DNA of 64,000 nt from Thiofilum sp. (GCF_016711335.1 NZ_JADJTF010000001.1:2976001-3040000); one strand, 5' to 3'; counted from the first letter of the stretch, positions 17,697-26,206 are shown. Notes: generated from the sequence alone by a model not told the origin. Made by a program: numbers and translations.

Positions 17697-18746
17697 ATGG
17701 ATCAAAGTAAAACCTCCCTGACCTATCGTAGTGCTGGTGTTGATATTGACGCTGGTGATTCCCTCGTAGAACGCATTAAACCTTACGCCGCGCGTACTCG
17801 TCGCCCTGAAATACTAGGGGGATTGGGTGGTTTTGGTGCATTGGCAGCTATTCCCTCACGGTATAAAAATCCGATTTTAGTCTCAGGCACGGATGGTGTA
17901 GGGACTAAGCTCAAACTCGCCATTGATACCAAGGTTTACGACACTATCGGTATTGATTTAGTCGCTATGTGTGTGAATGACATTATAGTGAGTGGGGCAG
18001 AGCCATTATTTTTCCTCGATTATTATGCTACCGGAAAGCTCGATGTCGATGCGGCTGAGCAAGTGATTAAAGGTATTGCCGAAGGATGTGCCCAAGCAGG
18101 AGCCGCCTTAGTCGGGGGCGAAACCGCCGAAATGCCCGGTATGTATCACGGCAATGATTTTGACCTAGCAGGTTTTTGTGTGGGTGTGGTGGAACTTGAT
18201 GAAATTATTCACCCCGTCCGTGTGAACGCGGGCGATCTATTGATAGGGCTACCTTCATCAGGGCCGCACTCCAATGGCTATTCACTCATTCGTAAAGTAC
18301 TTGAAGTGTCAGGTGCTTCATTGGATAGCGAATTTGAGGGTACTACTTTAGGTCAAGCTTTATTAGAACCCACCCGTATTTATGCTGAAGCCGTTTTGAC
18401 ACTCATTAGACGGCATCCCTCTGCTATACATGGCTTAGCCCACATTACTGGGGGCGGTTTAACTGAGAACTTACCGCGTGCTTTGCCTGTGGGTACTCAA
18501 GCTAATATTCAATTAGGGAGTTGGCAGATGCCTGCTATCTTCGAGTGGCTACGTACAGCGGGCAATATTGATGGAGATGAAATGCTACGTACCTTTAATT
18601 GTGGTATTGGCATGGTATTAGTGGTGGATGTGAATAGTGCACGGGCTATATTCCAGACCTGTCACGAAAAGAATATCGACTATTGGCAAATCGGCGAGAT
18701 AGCTACTAGCTCAGCCGTTGAACCCTTTGTCAATTATGTCCTGTAG
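17697..18746 (+). CDS. purM: Phosphoribosylformylglycinamidine cyclo-ligase (AIR synthetase)
   Basis: PurM closes the imidazole ring (FGAM to AIR, ATP-dependent) in de novo purine synthesis. The sequence has the family opening SLTYRSAGVDIDAGDSLVER, the SGTDGVGTKLKLA ATP-site block, the NDIIVSGAEPLFFLDY stretch, GGETAEMPGMY and HITGGGLTENLPR. ATG 17697 is chosen because MDQSKTSLTYRSAG aligns with the E. coli start; an ATG 18 bases upstream also exists. The length of 349 residues is normal. purN follows 12 bases downstream, so the two are an operon. Confidence 0.97.
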   Translation: MDQSKTSLTYRSAGVDIDAGDSLVERIKPYAARTRRPEILGGLGGFGALAAIPSRYKNPILVSGTDGVGTKLKLAIDTKVYDTIGIDLVAMCVNDIIVSGAEPLFFLDYYATGKLDVDAAEQVIKGIAEGCAQAGAALVGGETAEMPGMYHGNDFDLAGFCVGVVELDEIIHPVRVNAGDLLIGLPSSGPHSNGYSLIRKVLEVSGASLDSEFEGTTLGQALLEPTRIYAEAVLTLIRRHPSAIHGLAHITGGGLTENLPRALPVGTQANIQLGSWQMPAIFEWLRTAGNIDGDEMLRTFNCGIGMVLVVDVNSARAIFQTCHEKNIDYWQIGEIATSSAVEPFVNYVL

Positions 18747-18758
18747 TCAGGGTTGAGC

Positions 18759-19409
18759 GTGAAGATTAAACGTTTAGTCGTCTTGATTTCAGGCAGTGGC
18801 TCGAATCTACAAGCCCTGATTGATCAAGTCCATCTTATCCCTAAAGTACTTGCTGAAATCGTCGCAGTGATTAGCAATCGAGCCGATGCTTATGGCTTAG
18901 AACGTGCCACCGCAGCAGGTATTAACACCCAAGTATTGGATCACAAAGCCTTTCCTAGCCGTGAGGCATTTGATCAAGCATTGCAAGGGCTGATTGATGA
19001 GTACGCACCGGACTATGTGATATTGGCGGGCTTTATGCGCATTTTAACGGCGGATTTGGTCAATCATTATCATGGGCGCATGATCAATATTCATCCTTCG
19101 CTCTTGCCGGACTACAAAGGTACGCGTACCCATGAGCGAGTACTTGCCGATGGTAAAGCCGAGCATGGTGCTAGTGTACATTTTGTGACGGCTGAGCTAG
19201 ATGGTGGTCCAGTCATTATGCAGGTGAAAATTCCGGTTTTGCCGCATGATACACCGGAGAGTTTGGCACAACGCCTACTCACTCAAGAGCATCGTATTTA
19301 TCCCGCTGTCGTAAAATTACTAGCGAACGAGCAAGTGCGTTTAGGTACTCAAGGCGTTGAGTTAGACGGTCAGTTGCTCACTCAACCTTTACTCTTGCCT
19401 AGTAATTAA
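18759..19409 (+). CDS. purN: Phosphoribosylglycinamide formyltransferase 1
   Basis: PurN transfers a formyl group from 10-formyl-THF to GAR, the third step of purine synthesis. Visible are LISGSGSNLQALID (phosphate-binding loop), LAGFMRILTADLV, and the catalytic region MINIHPSLLPDYKGTRTHE with the conserved Asn and His. HGASVHFVTAELDGGPVI, with the catalytic aspartate, follows. A GTG start at 18759 with CAGGG upstream gives MKIKRLVVLIS. A TTG six bases earlier is the alternative. It directly follows purM. Confidence 0.96.
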   Translation: MKIKRLVVLISGSGSNLQALIDQVHLIPKVLAEIVAVISNRADAYGLERATAAGINTQVLDHKAFPSREAFDQALQGLIDEYAPDYVILAGFMRILTADLVNHYHGRMINIHPSLLPDYKGTRTHERVLADGKAEHGASVHFVTAELDGGPVIMQVKIPVLPHDTPESLAQRLLTQEHRIYPAVVKLLANEQVRLGTQGVELDGQLLTQPLLLPSN

Positions 19410-19741
19410 TGTTCTGATCTCAAGTGAGTACTCATGCAAAGCTAGTACTCGCTTTTAGATAACATCCGACTTATCCCAGTATCAGCCAGATTCCCACCCC
19501 GACCCTTAAAGTACCTGCTATCTGATGGAGTAGTTTGCTAGCGCCACCTTTCTATGCCTATTCAAGCCAGATATAAGCCACCCACTATTTTAAACGCAGT
19601 ACATGCTTGATGAAATTGCAGCATAAGGGTTGATCTGCGAGCAGGCTTATTGCCTTAGATTTAACAATCGCTTGCTAGTAAGTTGGCGTTTTGTTAGCCG
19701 CTAATTAAAATAATAGCGTTGAGTTTTTAATTAGCAAAGGA
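19410..19741. other. Intergenic stretch before the Trypco2-trypsin-MoxR operon
   Basis: 332 bases separate purN from the conflict-type operon. A stem-loop after purN is listed separately. The last 60 bases (AATTAAAATAATAGCGTTG) are AT-rich and likely carry the operon promoter. No coding sequence is evident. Confidence 0.5.
19426..19450 (+). terminator. Possible terminator after purN
   Basis: The GAGTACT/AGTACTC stem with an 11-base loop is followed by GCTTTTA, 17 bases past the purN stop. The T-run is short. Confidence 0.5.
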
Positions 19742-19750
19742 GTGAAGGTT

Positions 19751-20092
19751 ATGAGTGCTGAGCAACGTGAATTGGTGGGTATTATTGCAGCGTTACGGGC
19801 AGATATTGAGGCAGCGATTGCGGAGGGTGAGGGCAAAAAGATCAAATTTGATCTATCCGATGCTGAGGTGGAGTTGAAAGTAGCGATTAGTGCAGGTAAA
19901 GATCAAAAGGTAGGCGGCAAATTTAGCTTTAAGGTTTGGGGTGTCGGGGCTGAATTAGGAGGTGAGCAAACGGAAAAACAGGCACAAGACTATGCCCATA
20001 CCGTGCGTTTGAAGTTGAAGCCTAAAGTCTGGAATCCAGATACTAAGCAGTATGAGCCTACCAATAATATTGCAGGTCTTGGACGGGGCTAA
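19751..20092 (+). CDS. Trypsin-co-occurring domain 2 (Trypco2) protein
   Basis: A 113-residue cytosolic protein. The pattern IIAALRADIEAAIAEGEGKK, then DLSDAEVELKVAIS, and a KFSFKVWGVGAELGG strand ending in HTVRLKLKPKVW matches the Trypco2 family. That family is encoded beside trypsin-like proteases in NTP-dependent conflict systems. The ATG at 19751 is preferred because AAAGGAG lies 8 bases upstream. Its stop is 4 bases before the protease start, so the two are coupled. The proposed role is as a partner or adaptor for the protease; this comes from gene neighbourhoods, not biochemistry. Confidence 0.8.
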   Translation: MSAEQRELVGIIAALRADIEAAIAEGEGKKIKFDLSDAEVELKVAISAGKDQKVGGKFSFKVWGVGAELGGEQTEKQAQDYAHTVRLKLKPKVWNPDTKQYEPTNNIAGLGRG

Positions 20093-20096
20093 CATT

Positions 20097-21602
20097 ATGC
20101 AGGCAGATTTAGCTTGCTTGATTGGCAAGATCGTAACGTTTACTACTCACCTCTATGAGGATGGTGAGTGTGCCAAATTGATCGGTACAGGGTTTGCTTT
20201 GCGAGAAGGTTTAGTCATTACTGCTCGGCATGTGTTGTATAGTGATCAGATTCAGGTTGATAGTACTAAGCCGCGTAAAATTTATTGGTTAGGTGGGAGT
20301 GCTGAGGGCGAGCTTGTTACTGAGATTATATTTGAACATGCAGAGTGGGATATTGCTGTTTTAGCGTGTCCCACTCCAGCGATTAAAACCTCTGCCTTGT
20401 TAATGTCTAAGCCTGCAAAGTCTTCGACTCCTTGGGAGAGTATTGGTTATTTAGCGGCGGGTATGAATAACAAGGGAATTCGCATTGAAACCCCCGCTAG
20501 TGGTACGTGTGTGTCTTATGTACCTAGTACTGATTCAGCGGTGAAGCATATCCAACATCTTTATCCCAGAGATAAGCTTAAAACAGCCGAATGGCAAGGG
20601 ATGTCGGGTGCACCTGTTTTTGTGGAAGAAACAGCGCAGCTAATCGGTATTTTGATTCGTACCGCCGATGCACTACCGGATCGGTTGGTGATGTTGTCTT
20701 TGGCTTATGTGTTGGCGCATTGCTCTGAGCTGCGTGAAAAATTAGTTTGGATTGAGCACAGTGATGCTTTTAGTGCGGTTAAGCAGTATCTAAATGCTAA
20801 TACCGCAACCCTTCAAGCCTTAGCCAAAGTAATACAACAGCGCGAGCCAAGGGTTGGGGATAAAGTAGCGGATGTCGTGCGTTATTTGGTGCAGTTAGAG
20901 TTAATGGAATTATTTAAACTTATTAGGCAAGCACGACAGCAAAGCTCCAGTCTCACGTTAAAAGCATCATTGGCACAAGTGATTAAGCGTTTATTACCTT
21001 CTATTTATGATGCTAAAACGGTGTTACAACTGCGCGAGGAAAACGCTTGTGGTTTGTTAAAAATCCCCTACACCTCGCCCGTATCGGCTGAAGTACTGAT
21101 GGCAGGGGTGACTAAACGTGAGGTGGATTTCACCTTTTATCCTATCTCTAAGATAAACCCACAGTTAGTCGCTGTGCCGGGGAAATATTGCTTGGCACTC
21201 CCTCCTGAAACAGGCTCGAAGGGGACACAGAAAACCCAACAAGAGGCTGAAGATGACTTATGGCAACGAATAGCAGGAGGTGACACTACTGAAAATATTC
21301 AGACCAATATTGATGAATACTTATACCTCAATATCCCTGAGAAAAGCCGCAGCAGTCGAAACCGTGATCAGAAAAGAGTTATGGTTAACAGTACGTTGCA
21401 ACGACTATTTAACTCAGAGCAGTCGGTGCAATATTATTGGATTTTATTAGAGGATGACTCTCAAGCTTGGCAGGAGGTAGTTGGGTTTTTAAACGAAAAA
21501 TACCCGTTGATTCGTTTATTGTGTTTGACGGATGATTTTGAGCAAGAGGAACGTGAACGTGATTTATTTTTTGATTTACCGGATTTACTAAAAGATGAGT
21601 GA
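20097..21602 (+). CDS. Trypsin-like serine protease with uncharacterised C-terminal region
   Basis: A 501-residue protein without signal peptide, so probably cytosolic. Residues 1-220 form a chymotrypsin-fold protease with a complete triad: H45 in VITARHVLY, D85 in EWDIAVLA and S170 in WQGMSGAPVF. Residues 220-501 are alpha/beta and unrecognised. They include a region rich in charged residues and an ending with LLCLTDDFEQEERERDLFFD. ATG 20097 is used, with GGACGGGG upstream; an ATG at 20052 inside the Trypco2 gene is less likely. The gene overlaps the MoxR gene by 8 bases. In ternary conflict systems such proteases are the likely effectors, switched on by the ATPase; that role is inferred. 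Confidence 0.88.
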   Translation: MQADLACLIGKIVTFTTHLYEDGECAKLIGTGFALREGLVITARHVLYSDQIQVDSTKPRKIYWLGGSAEGELVTEIIFEHAEWDIAVLACPTPAIKTSALLMSKPAKSSTPWESIGYLAAGMNNKGIRIETPASGTCVSYVPSTDSAVKHIQHLYPRDKLKTAEWQGMSGAPVFVEETAQLIGILIRTADALPDRLVMLSLAYVLAHCSELREKLVWIEHSDAFSAVKQYLNANTATLQALAKVIQQREPRVGDKVADVVRYLVQLELMELFKLIRQARQQSSSLTLKASLAQVIKRLLPSIYDAKTVLQLREENACGLLKIPYTSPVSAEVLMAGVTKREVDFTFYPISKINPQLVAVPGKYCLALPPETGSKGTQKTQQEAEDDLWQRIAGGDTTENIQTNIDEYLYLNIPEKSRSSRNRDQKRVMVNSTLQRLFNSEQSVQYYWILLEDDSQAWQEVVGFLNEKYPLIRLLCLTDDFEQEERERDLFFDLPDLLKDE

Positions 21603-22632
21603 TGCCAACCCTCCTATGGAACTAATACCTGCTGATAAAACCCATCAAACCATTACCGATGATACCGGAGAGGTGATCACTCATTATTTTGCTGCTAAAG
21701 AGATTCAAGCTATTAATGCCGCTATAGCGATTAATCGACCCTTATTGTTATGGGGCGAACCGGGGATTGGTAAGAGTCAATTAGCCAAAGCAGCAGCACA
21801 AGCTTTGGGACGAGTGTTTATTCCCTTTGTAGCGGACGCTCAAACAGAGGCACATGATTTATTGTGGCGGTTTGATGCAGTTGCTCGTTTAGCTGAAGCG
21901 CAAATTCAAAGTGCCGCCCAACATGATCGTTCTGCACTAGCGATGAAGCATTTTTTAATTCCGGGGCCTTTATGGTGGGCTTTTAATTGGGAGAGTGCTT
22001 TAAACGTAATTACTCCAGACCGCCCAGCATCGGAGCTTAATGAGTCAATGTGTCAGCGTCAGCCGCCCGCTATTGCGTCGGGTTGTGCAGTCCAAAAGGG
22101 GGTGGTAGTACTGATTGATGAGATTGATAAGGCAGATAGTAGTGTGCCTAATGGTTTATTAGAGGCTTTAGGGGCGAATCGTTTTCAGCCACAGGGTTGG
22201 GGTGAAGTGGTTAACTGCCAAGGCATTAAACCTTTAGTGTTAATCACCACTAATGAGGAGCGCCGTCTACCCGATGCATTTCAACGGCGTTGTTTATCCT
22301 TACATTTAGCGTTTCCCGCTACTAATGACAATGATGCTCAAGTACAGTTTTTGTTGCAGCGGGCGCGTGCTAATTTTAAAACGCTAGACCAAGAGCGCTA
22401 TAGCGAACTAGAGGATAAAACGGTATTAGAAGCCGCCGCCGCCCTGTTGGTGGCAGATCGAGCTTATGCTAAGGAGAAAAGCTTGTATCCTTTGCCCGGT
22501 CTAGCCGAGTACTTTGATTTATTGCGGGGAGTGCAGCGCTTGAGCCAAGCCACCCAGCAGAGTCCAGTCGACCTAATGGGGCAATTACAGCAGTTTACTT
22601 ATCAAAAGCATCCCCATTTTCATCGTCAGTAG
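21595..22632 (+). CDS. MoxR-type AAA+ ATPase
   Basis: A 345-residue AAA+ ATPase of the MoxR/RavA class. Walker A is GEPGIGKS at 54-61, Walker B is VVVLIDEIDKAD with D175-E176, and sensor 1 is LITTNEERRLP. The arginine finger region is DAFQRRCLSLHL. The helical lid ends near PGLAEYFDLLRGVQRL. It begins inside the protease gene and ends 12 bases before the FGE-domain gene. MoxR ATPases usually act with a vWA-type partner to remodel or activate a target protein. Here the partner would be the 847-residue downstream product. Confidence 0.9.
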   Translation: MSDANPPMELIPADKTHQTITDDTGEVITHYFAAKEIQAINAAIAINRPLLLWGEPGIGKSQLAKAAAQALGRVFIPFVADAQTEAHDLLWRFDAVARLAEAQIQSAAQHDRSALAMKHFLIPGPLWWAFNWESALNVITPDRPASELNESMCQRQPPAIASGCAVQKGVVVLIDEIDKADSSVPNGLLEALGANRFQPQGWGEVVNCQGIKPLVLITTNEERRLPDAFQRRCLSLHLAFPATNDNDAQVQFLLQRARANFKTLDQERYSELEDKTVLEAAAALLVADRAYAKEKSLYPLPGLAEYFDLLRGVQRLSQATQQSPVDLMGQLQQFTYQKHPHFHRQ

Positions 22633-22644
22633 GTCAGTGAAGGT

Positions 22645-25188
22645 ATGCGCCGTGCTCCGTTGAATCGAGTAGATTTGTTACAAGCCCTAGCGCTAGGCGA
22701 TGTGCAAAGTAGTCTAATCATCGCTGAGCAACTAGGTTTGGTGTGTGAATTAAAAGTCTCTGCTACTCCTGCAAGTGGTACGAGAGCTAGTACTGAGAGG
22801 GGTAGTTTAGAAGAGCAAGGGTTGTCTGCTGCGAATTCAATTAATCGAACGTTTTTACCTCGTGCTAAGTTTTGGTTGCTACAAGAGCGCGAAGTATTCA
22901 CTCAGCCGAGTCCTTCGAGTCCTTCACCAACATCCTCGCCAGCGGAATCATTAGTGACGGTTGAGGTTTGGCCTGATCGTCCATTAGTCAAACCACGTCA
23001 TTATTTTTTAGCGGATTGGCGTGAGTTAATGCCTCGTTTATGGCAGTCCTTATTAGCTGAACAACAATGTCGAGCCATTGATGTGGAGGCTCTAGTAGGG
23101 ACTGTGAGTCGTGGACACTACTTAAGCCATTTTCCGCGTTTACCTCAATACCGATTTAAGCAACAGCTTTATTTTATTTCAGATCGTGCCGTGCGTTTAA
23201 CCCCGTATTGGTGTGACCATGATTTATTACAACGACTCTTATTAAGTTCATTACCTCAGACCCCTTTGCATCAGGCGGTGTGGCTAGAGGGCGATGCGCA
23301 ACCGAGTGATGTGCAAGGAGGAGAATGGTCTTTACCGCCTAGTGGGAGTGTGGTGGTGATTTTGAGTGATTTGGGGGTGTTGGAGCGTTATTCTACCGAG
23401 TCAATGGCTCGTTGGATGCAATTCGGGGAACAGTTACAGCGCCAATCCTGTCATCTTGTGGTACTGCTGCCTTGTCACCCTGACGATGTTGATCCCTGTT
23501 TGCGTACTATGTTTAATTTAGTGTCATGGCGAAGCAGTCGTTATCTGGCTAAAAAGCATGAAGCTACTTGGGAACTACTACTAGAGCGTTTATTGACCGT
23601 ACTAGCCCCCGCTATTCGCGTCGAGCCTAGTTTAATGCGTCAGATGCGCTTGAGCATGGCGCAGTTTGGGGCGGGTTGGCAATGGGATGCGGCGCTGGAG
23701 GCTTGGGCATGGCAACATCCCGCTTTTGCAGAGCACCATAGCAGTGCAGCCAGTTGGAATCCTAGTGCTAGACAGACCTATTTACAGGCTTTTGCTCAAT
23801 TAACTACCGCGCAACAAACGGTAGCTTTGGCAGTGATTAAGGCATGGCGCGGTGAGTTATCAGAGGAAATTTGGTTTGAAGAGCTAACCAGTCTGGATGC
23901 CAAAGCACGCTTATTACCGAGCCTACAGCGCGATATTCAGGCAGCGAATGGTTATTATCAGCGCTTAAGTGCGGATATGCAGTTTGCGCCTGATGGGATT
24001 GAGGGTGATGTAAAGGCCTGGCTAAAGCGTTCTTTAATACGCTTGCCACTAGAGGCGCGAATGCATCAAGCAGTGGGGGCGCATTTGCAGTTATTACAAT
24101 ATTGGGTGTTTGAGGGGCAACGTTTACTGGGGGTTGATCCGCAACAATTACCGCTGAGTGGCAATCAAGAGCAGTTAGTAGAGTTGTGTCAGTGGGGAGA
24201 GCGTTTGTGCCTTATCCCGTTTCAGCCATCAGTGCCGCGCCCTGTGGGGTATAGTCCTTTAGCGCTGTTGCGCTTGCGTCATCCTTTTGTGCAGGTATTG
24301 ACCGAGCAGGGGCAGAGGGGGTTAAGTGTAGGGGGTACTGCTCTTGCTTTACCAACAGGGTCGCGTTTTGAGGTGTGTAGTGATTGTGAGCGTTTAGTGT
24401 TTGAGGCTTGGCAGCGCCCTGATGAGGTGGAGGCAGTAGGGCGGGATGAATTTGGGGTGTATTTGGAGCTACAGGTGGCGGATAAAATTACCCAGCGCTT
24501 GCGCTATATACCACCAACTACATTTTTAATGGGTTCACCAGCGGATGAGCTGGAACGTGATACTGATGAAACCCAGCATGAAGTGACTTTAACTAAAGGC
24601 TATTGGCTAGCTGATACTACCGTGACTCAGGCTCTTTGGACTGCGGTGATGGGCAATAATCCGAGCGATTTTAAAGGCAAGCAATTACCTGTTGAAAACG
24701 TCAGTTGGGACGATGCTCAGTCCTTTTTGCAACGTTTGAGCGTGGTATTTCCATCCTTGCAGGTGCGTTTACCGACTGAAGCTGAGTGGGAGTGTGCCTG
24801 TCGAGGGGGAACTATGACGCCCTTTTTCTTTGGTAGTACGATTAGTACGGAGCAGGTGAATTATGATGGTAATTATCCTTATGCTGGAGGGGCTAAGGGG
24901 GAGCATCGAAGAAAGACGGTAGCGGTGAAGACTTTACCCGCGAATGCGTGGGGCTTGTATGAGATGCACGGTAATGTTTATGAGTGGTGTCAAGACAGGT
25001 ATGGAGATTATCCAGCAGGTTTGTCAGTTGATCCACAGGGTTTAGACGTAGGCGGGCATCGTGTGTTGCGCGGTGGTTCGTGGGGCGACGAAGGCAGGAT
25101 CTGCCGCTCTGCTTACCGCTTCAGGCTCACGCCCGACATCCGTCACCTCATCGTGGGTTTTCGTTTTGCCCTAGGTCAAGTGAGCTAA
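22645..25188 (+). CDS. vWA-like/FGE-sulfatase (C-type lectin fold) protein, DGR target
   Basis: An 847-residue protein without signal peptide. Residues ~235-290 (VVVILSDLGVLERYS...LVVLLPCHPDD) look like a Rossmann/vWA-type core, but the MIDAS residues are not obvious. The middle is helical and unrecognised. Residues ~620-847 are a formylglycine-generating-enzyme-like domain: TFLMGSPADELERDTDE, the GYWLADTTVTQALWTAVMG block, RLPTEAEWECACRGG, NAWGLYEMHGNVYEWCQDRY, and the ending VLRGGSW...VGFRFAL. Such domains are ligand-binding CLec folds in diversity-generating retroelement targets. Codons 813-840 show the variable-region pattern described separately. AAGG sits just before ATG 22645. It is the last gene of the Trypco2-trypsin-MoxR operon and is the likely antigen or ligand sensor; this role is inferred. 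Confidence 0.85.
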   Translation: MRRAPLNRVDLLQALALGDVQSSLIIAEQLGLVCELKVSATPASGTRASTERGSLEEQGLSAANSINRTFLPRAKFWLLQEREVFTQPSPSSPSPTSSPAESLVTVEVWPDRPLVKPRHYFLADWRELMPRLWQSLLAEQQCRAIDVEALVGTVSRGHYLSHFPRLPQYRFKQQLYFISDRAVRLTPYWCDHDLLQRLLLSSLPQTPLHQAVWLEGDAQPSDVQGGEWSLPPSGSVVVILSDLGVLERYSTESMARWMQFGEQLQRQSCHLVVLLPCHPDDVDPCLRTMFNLVSWRSSRYLAKKHEATWELLLERLLTVLAPAIRVEPSLMRQMRLSMAQFGAGWQWDAALEAWAWQHPAFAEHHSSAASWNPSARQTYLQAFAQLTTAQQTVALAVIKAWRGELSEEIWFEELTSLDAKARLLPSLQRDIQAANGYYQRLSADMQFAPDGIEGDVKAWLKRSLIRLPLEARMHQAVGAHLQLLQYWVFEGQRLLGVDPQQLPLSGNQEQLVELCQWGERLCLIPFQPSVPRPVGYSPLALLRLRHPFVQVLTEQGQRGLSVGGTALALPTGSRFEVCSDCERLVFEAWQRPDEVEAVGRDEFGVYLELQVADKITQRLRYIPPTTFLMGSPADELERDTDETQHEVTLTKGYWLADTTVTQALWTAVMGNNPSDFKGKQLPVENVSWDDAQSFLQRLSVVFPSLQVRLPTEAEWECACRGGTMTPFFFGSTISTEQVNYDGNYPYAGGAKGEHRRKTVAVKTLPANAWGLYEMHGNVYEWCQDRYGDYPAGLSVDPQGLDVGGHRVLRGGSWGDEGRICRSAYRFRLTPDIRHLIVGFRFALGQVS
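25066..25165 (+). other. Candidate DGR variable region (VR) in the FGE/CLec domain
   Basis: This covers codons ~808-840. In FGE-like DGR targets the C-terminal consensus is GGSWNN..R.CRSANRN...PDNR.NN.GFR, with the N positions coming from AAC in the template. Here those positions read GGC, GAC, ATC, TAC, TTC, CTC, ATC, CAC, CTC and ATC (residues 814, 815, 819, 824, 826, 828, 832, 834, 835, 836). All ten are NNC, while the interspersed invariant codons (TGC CGC TCT GCT, ACG CCC GAC) are unchanged from the family pattern. The rest of the gene prefers ATT, TTA/TTG, TTT and TAT. This is the signature of adenine mutagenesis of AAC codons. Confidence 0.8.
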
Positions 25189-25214
25189 AGCACAGGTCAA
25201 GTGCTGGCTGGCAG

Positions 25215-25259
25215 CCTTGACAGTCTGGCGCGTCGCGGAGCAGCGCTAGACAGGCAAGG
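25215..25259 (+). other. Hairpin downstream of the DGR variable region
   Basis: The outer stem is CCTTG/CAAGG, followed by a 3x3 internal loop and a 9-bp stem GTCTGGCGC/GCGCTAGAC (one G-T pair). The loop is 11 bases. It starts 26 bases after the stop codon and has no T-run. DGR targets often carry a hairpin or cruciform just past the VR that guides retrohoming; a terminator is the alternative. Confidence 0.6.
25237..25250 (+). repeat. Direct repeat flanking the Rpn gene, left copy
   Basis: GGAGCAGCGCTAGA, identical to 26184-26197. The resemblance continues as CAGGCAAGGGGGACAGA against TAGGTAAGAGGTAGACAC. Confidence 0.7.
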
Positions 25260-25275
25260 GGGACAGATAGCATGA

Positions 25276-26115
25276 TTAGTGAACCGTTCTGAGTGCTTGG
25301 ACTTGCTCAAGGCTTAAGCCCGCAATACGCGCAATATCCGCATCAGCAATAGTCCCTAATTGCAAAAGCTGCTGAGCCATGTCCTGAGCTTTTTGCTGTT
25401 TACCCTGTTCAATACCCCGCTCAATGCCTTGTTCAATCCCCGCTCTCATCCCCCAGCGGTAGGAGGCGAAGCGAGTAATATCGACTTGAGTTAACATACG
25501 TTCTGCCTCTTCAATATAGTTTTGTAAGTCACGATTTTCGGCTAGCGTTTCTAGCATTTCAAAGTAATTCCGAAAGCCGTGCTCATCTTCACCCATCAGT
25601 TCACGCAAACGCCGCACAATGTAATTAACCATTTCTTGTGTAGGGCGTCCTTTGAAATCACACAAAATGGCGAGCACTAAGGCATCAGGCGTATCTTGAG
25701 TCAGTAGAATACTACAATCCACCGTGTGCATGTCTAATAGGCCATACTGATAAGTAAACGCAGGTGCTTGAAAACTATGAGGCATAGTCAGAGCGTCTTT
25801 ACCAATATAGATCAAATGCTGATGTACAGGTTCGTGAGGATTAGCCAACTGAATATCAGTAAAGTAGCGCAACATACGCAAGGGCATGGTGTTGTCATTT
25901 TGATTTTGAATCTCAATGTGCAAAATAAAGGTTTGCTGGGTTTCGCGGCTACGCATACGAGCCACTAAGTCGGCACGACGTTGCTCGATGCGTTGTTGTT
26001 CAGTATCAATAAGTTCGACTGACTCAGCTTCTACATTGAGATTCAAAAGTAAGTTGGCAATGTCGGCTGCCAAGTGTCCGAGCACGGACTATCCGATAAT
26101 GTCTTTGTTTCCCAT
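25276..26115 (-). pseudogene. Rpn-family PD-(D/E)XK nuclease/recombination protein, amber at codon 9
   Basis: Reading from the ATG at 26115 gives MGNKDIIG, then a TAG, then SVLGHLAADIANLLL. The family normally opens with DIISKxxLxxLAxDIAxxLL, so the TAG probably replaced a lysine AAG or glutamine CAG. After it the frame is intact for 269 codons. It includes the nuclease core RRADLVARM...LHIEIQNQND, the LRMLRYFTDIQ block, and a C-terminal EQGIERGIEQGKQQ helix with LSLEQVQAL. A GTG at 26085, just after the stop, could restart a nearly full-length protein. These nucleases promote RecA-independent recombination. The gene is flanked by 14-bp direct repeats. Confidence 0.8.
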
Positions 26116-26183
26116 CGCATAATCATAGCAAGGTTTCGATGGTTTAGCCCAACTGTTGCGATCTTGAGCACTTATTGCTTTGT

Positions 26184-26197
26184 GGAGCAGCGCTAGA
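26184..26197 (+). repeat. Direct repeat flanking the Rpn gene, right copy
   Basis: GGAGCAGCGCTAGA, identical to 25237-25250 and 947 bp away, just outside the 5' end of the Rpn gene. Confidence 0.7.
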
Positions 26198-26206
26198 TAG
26201 GTAAGA

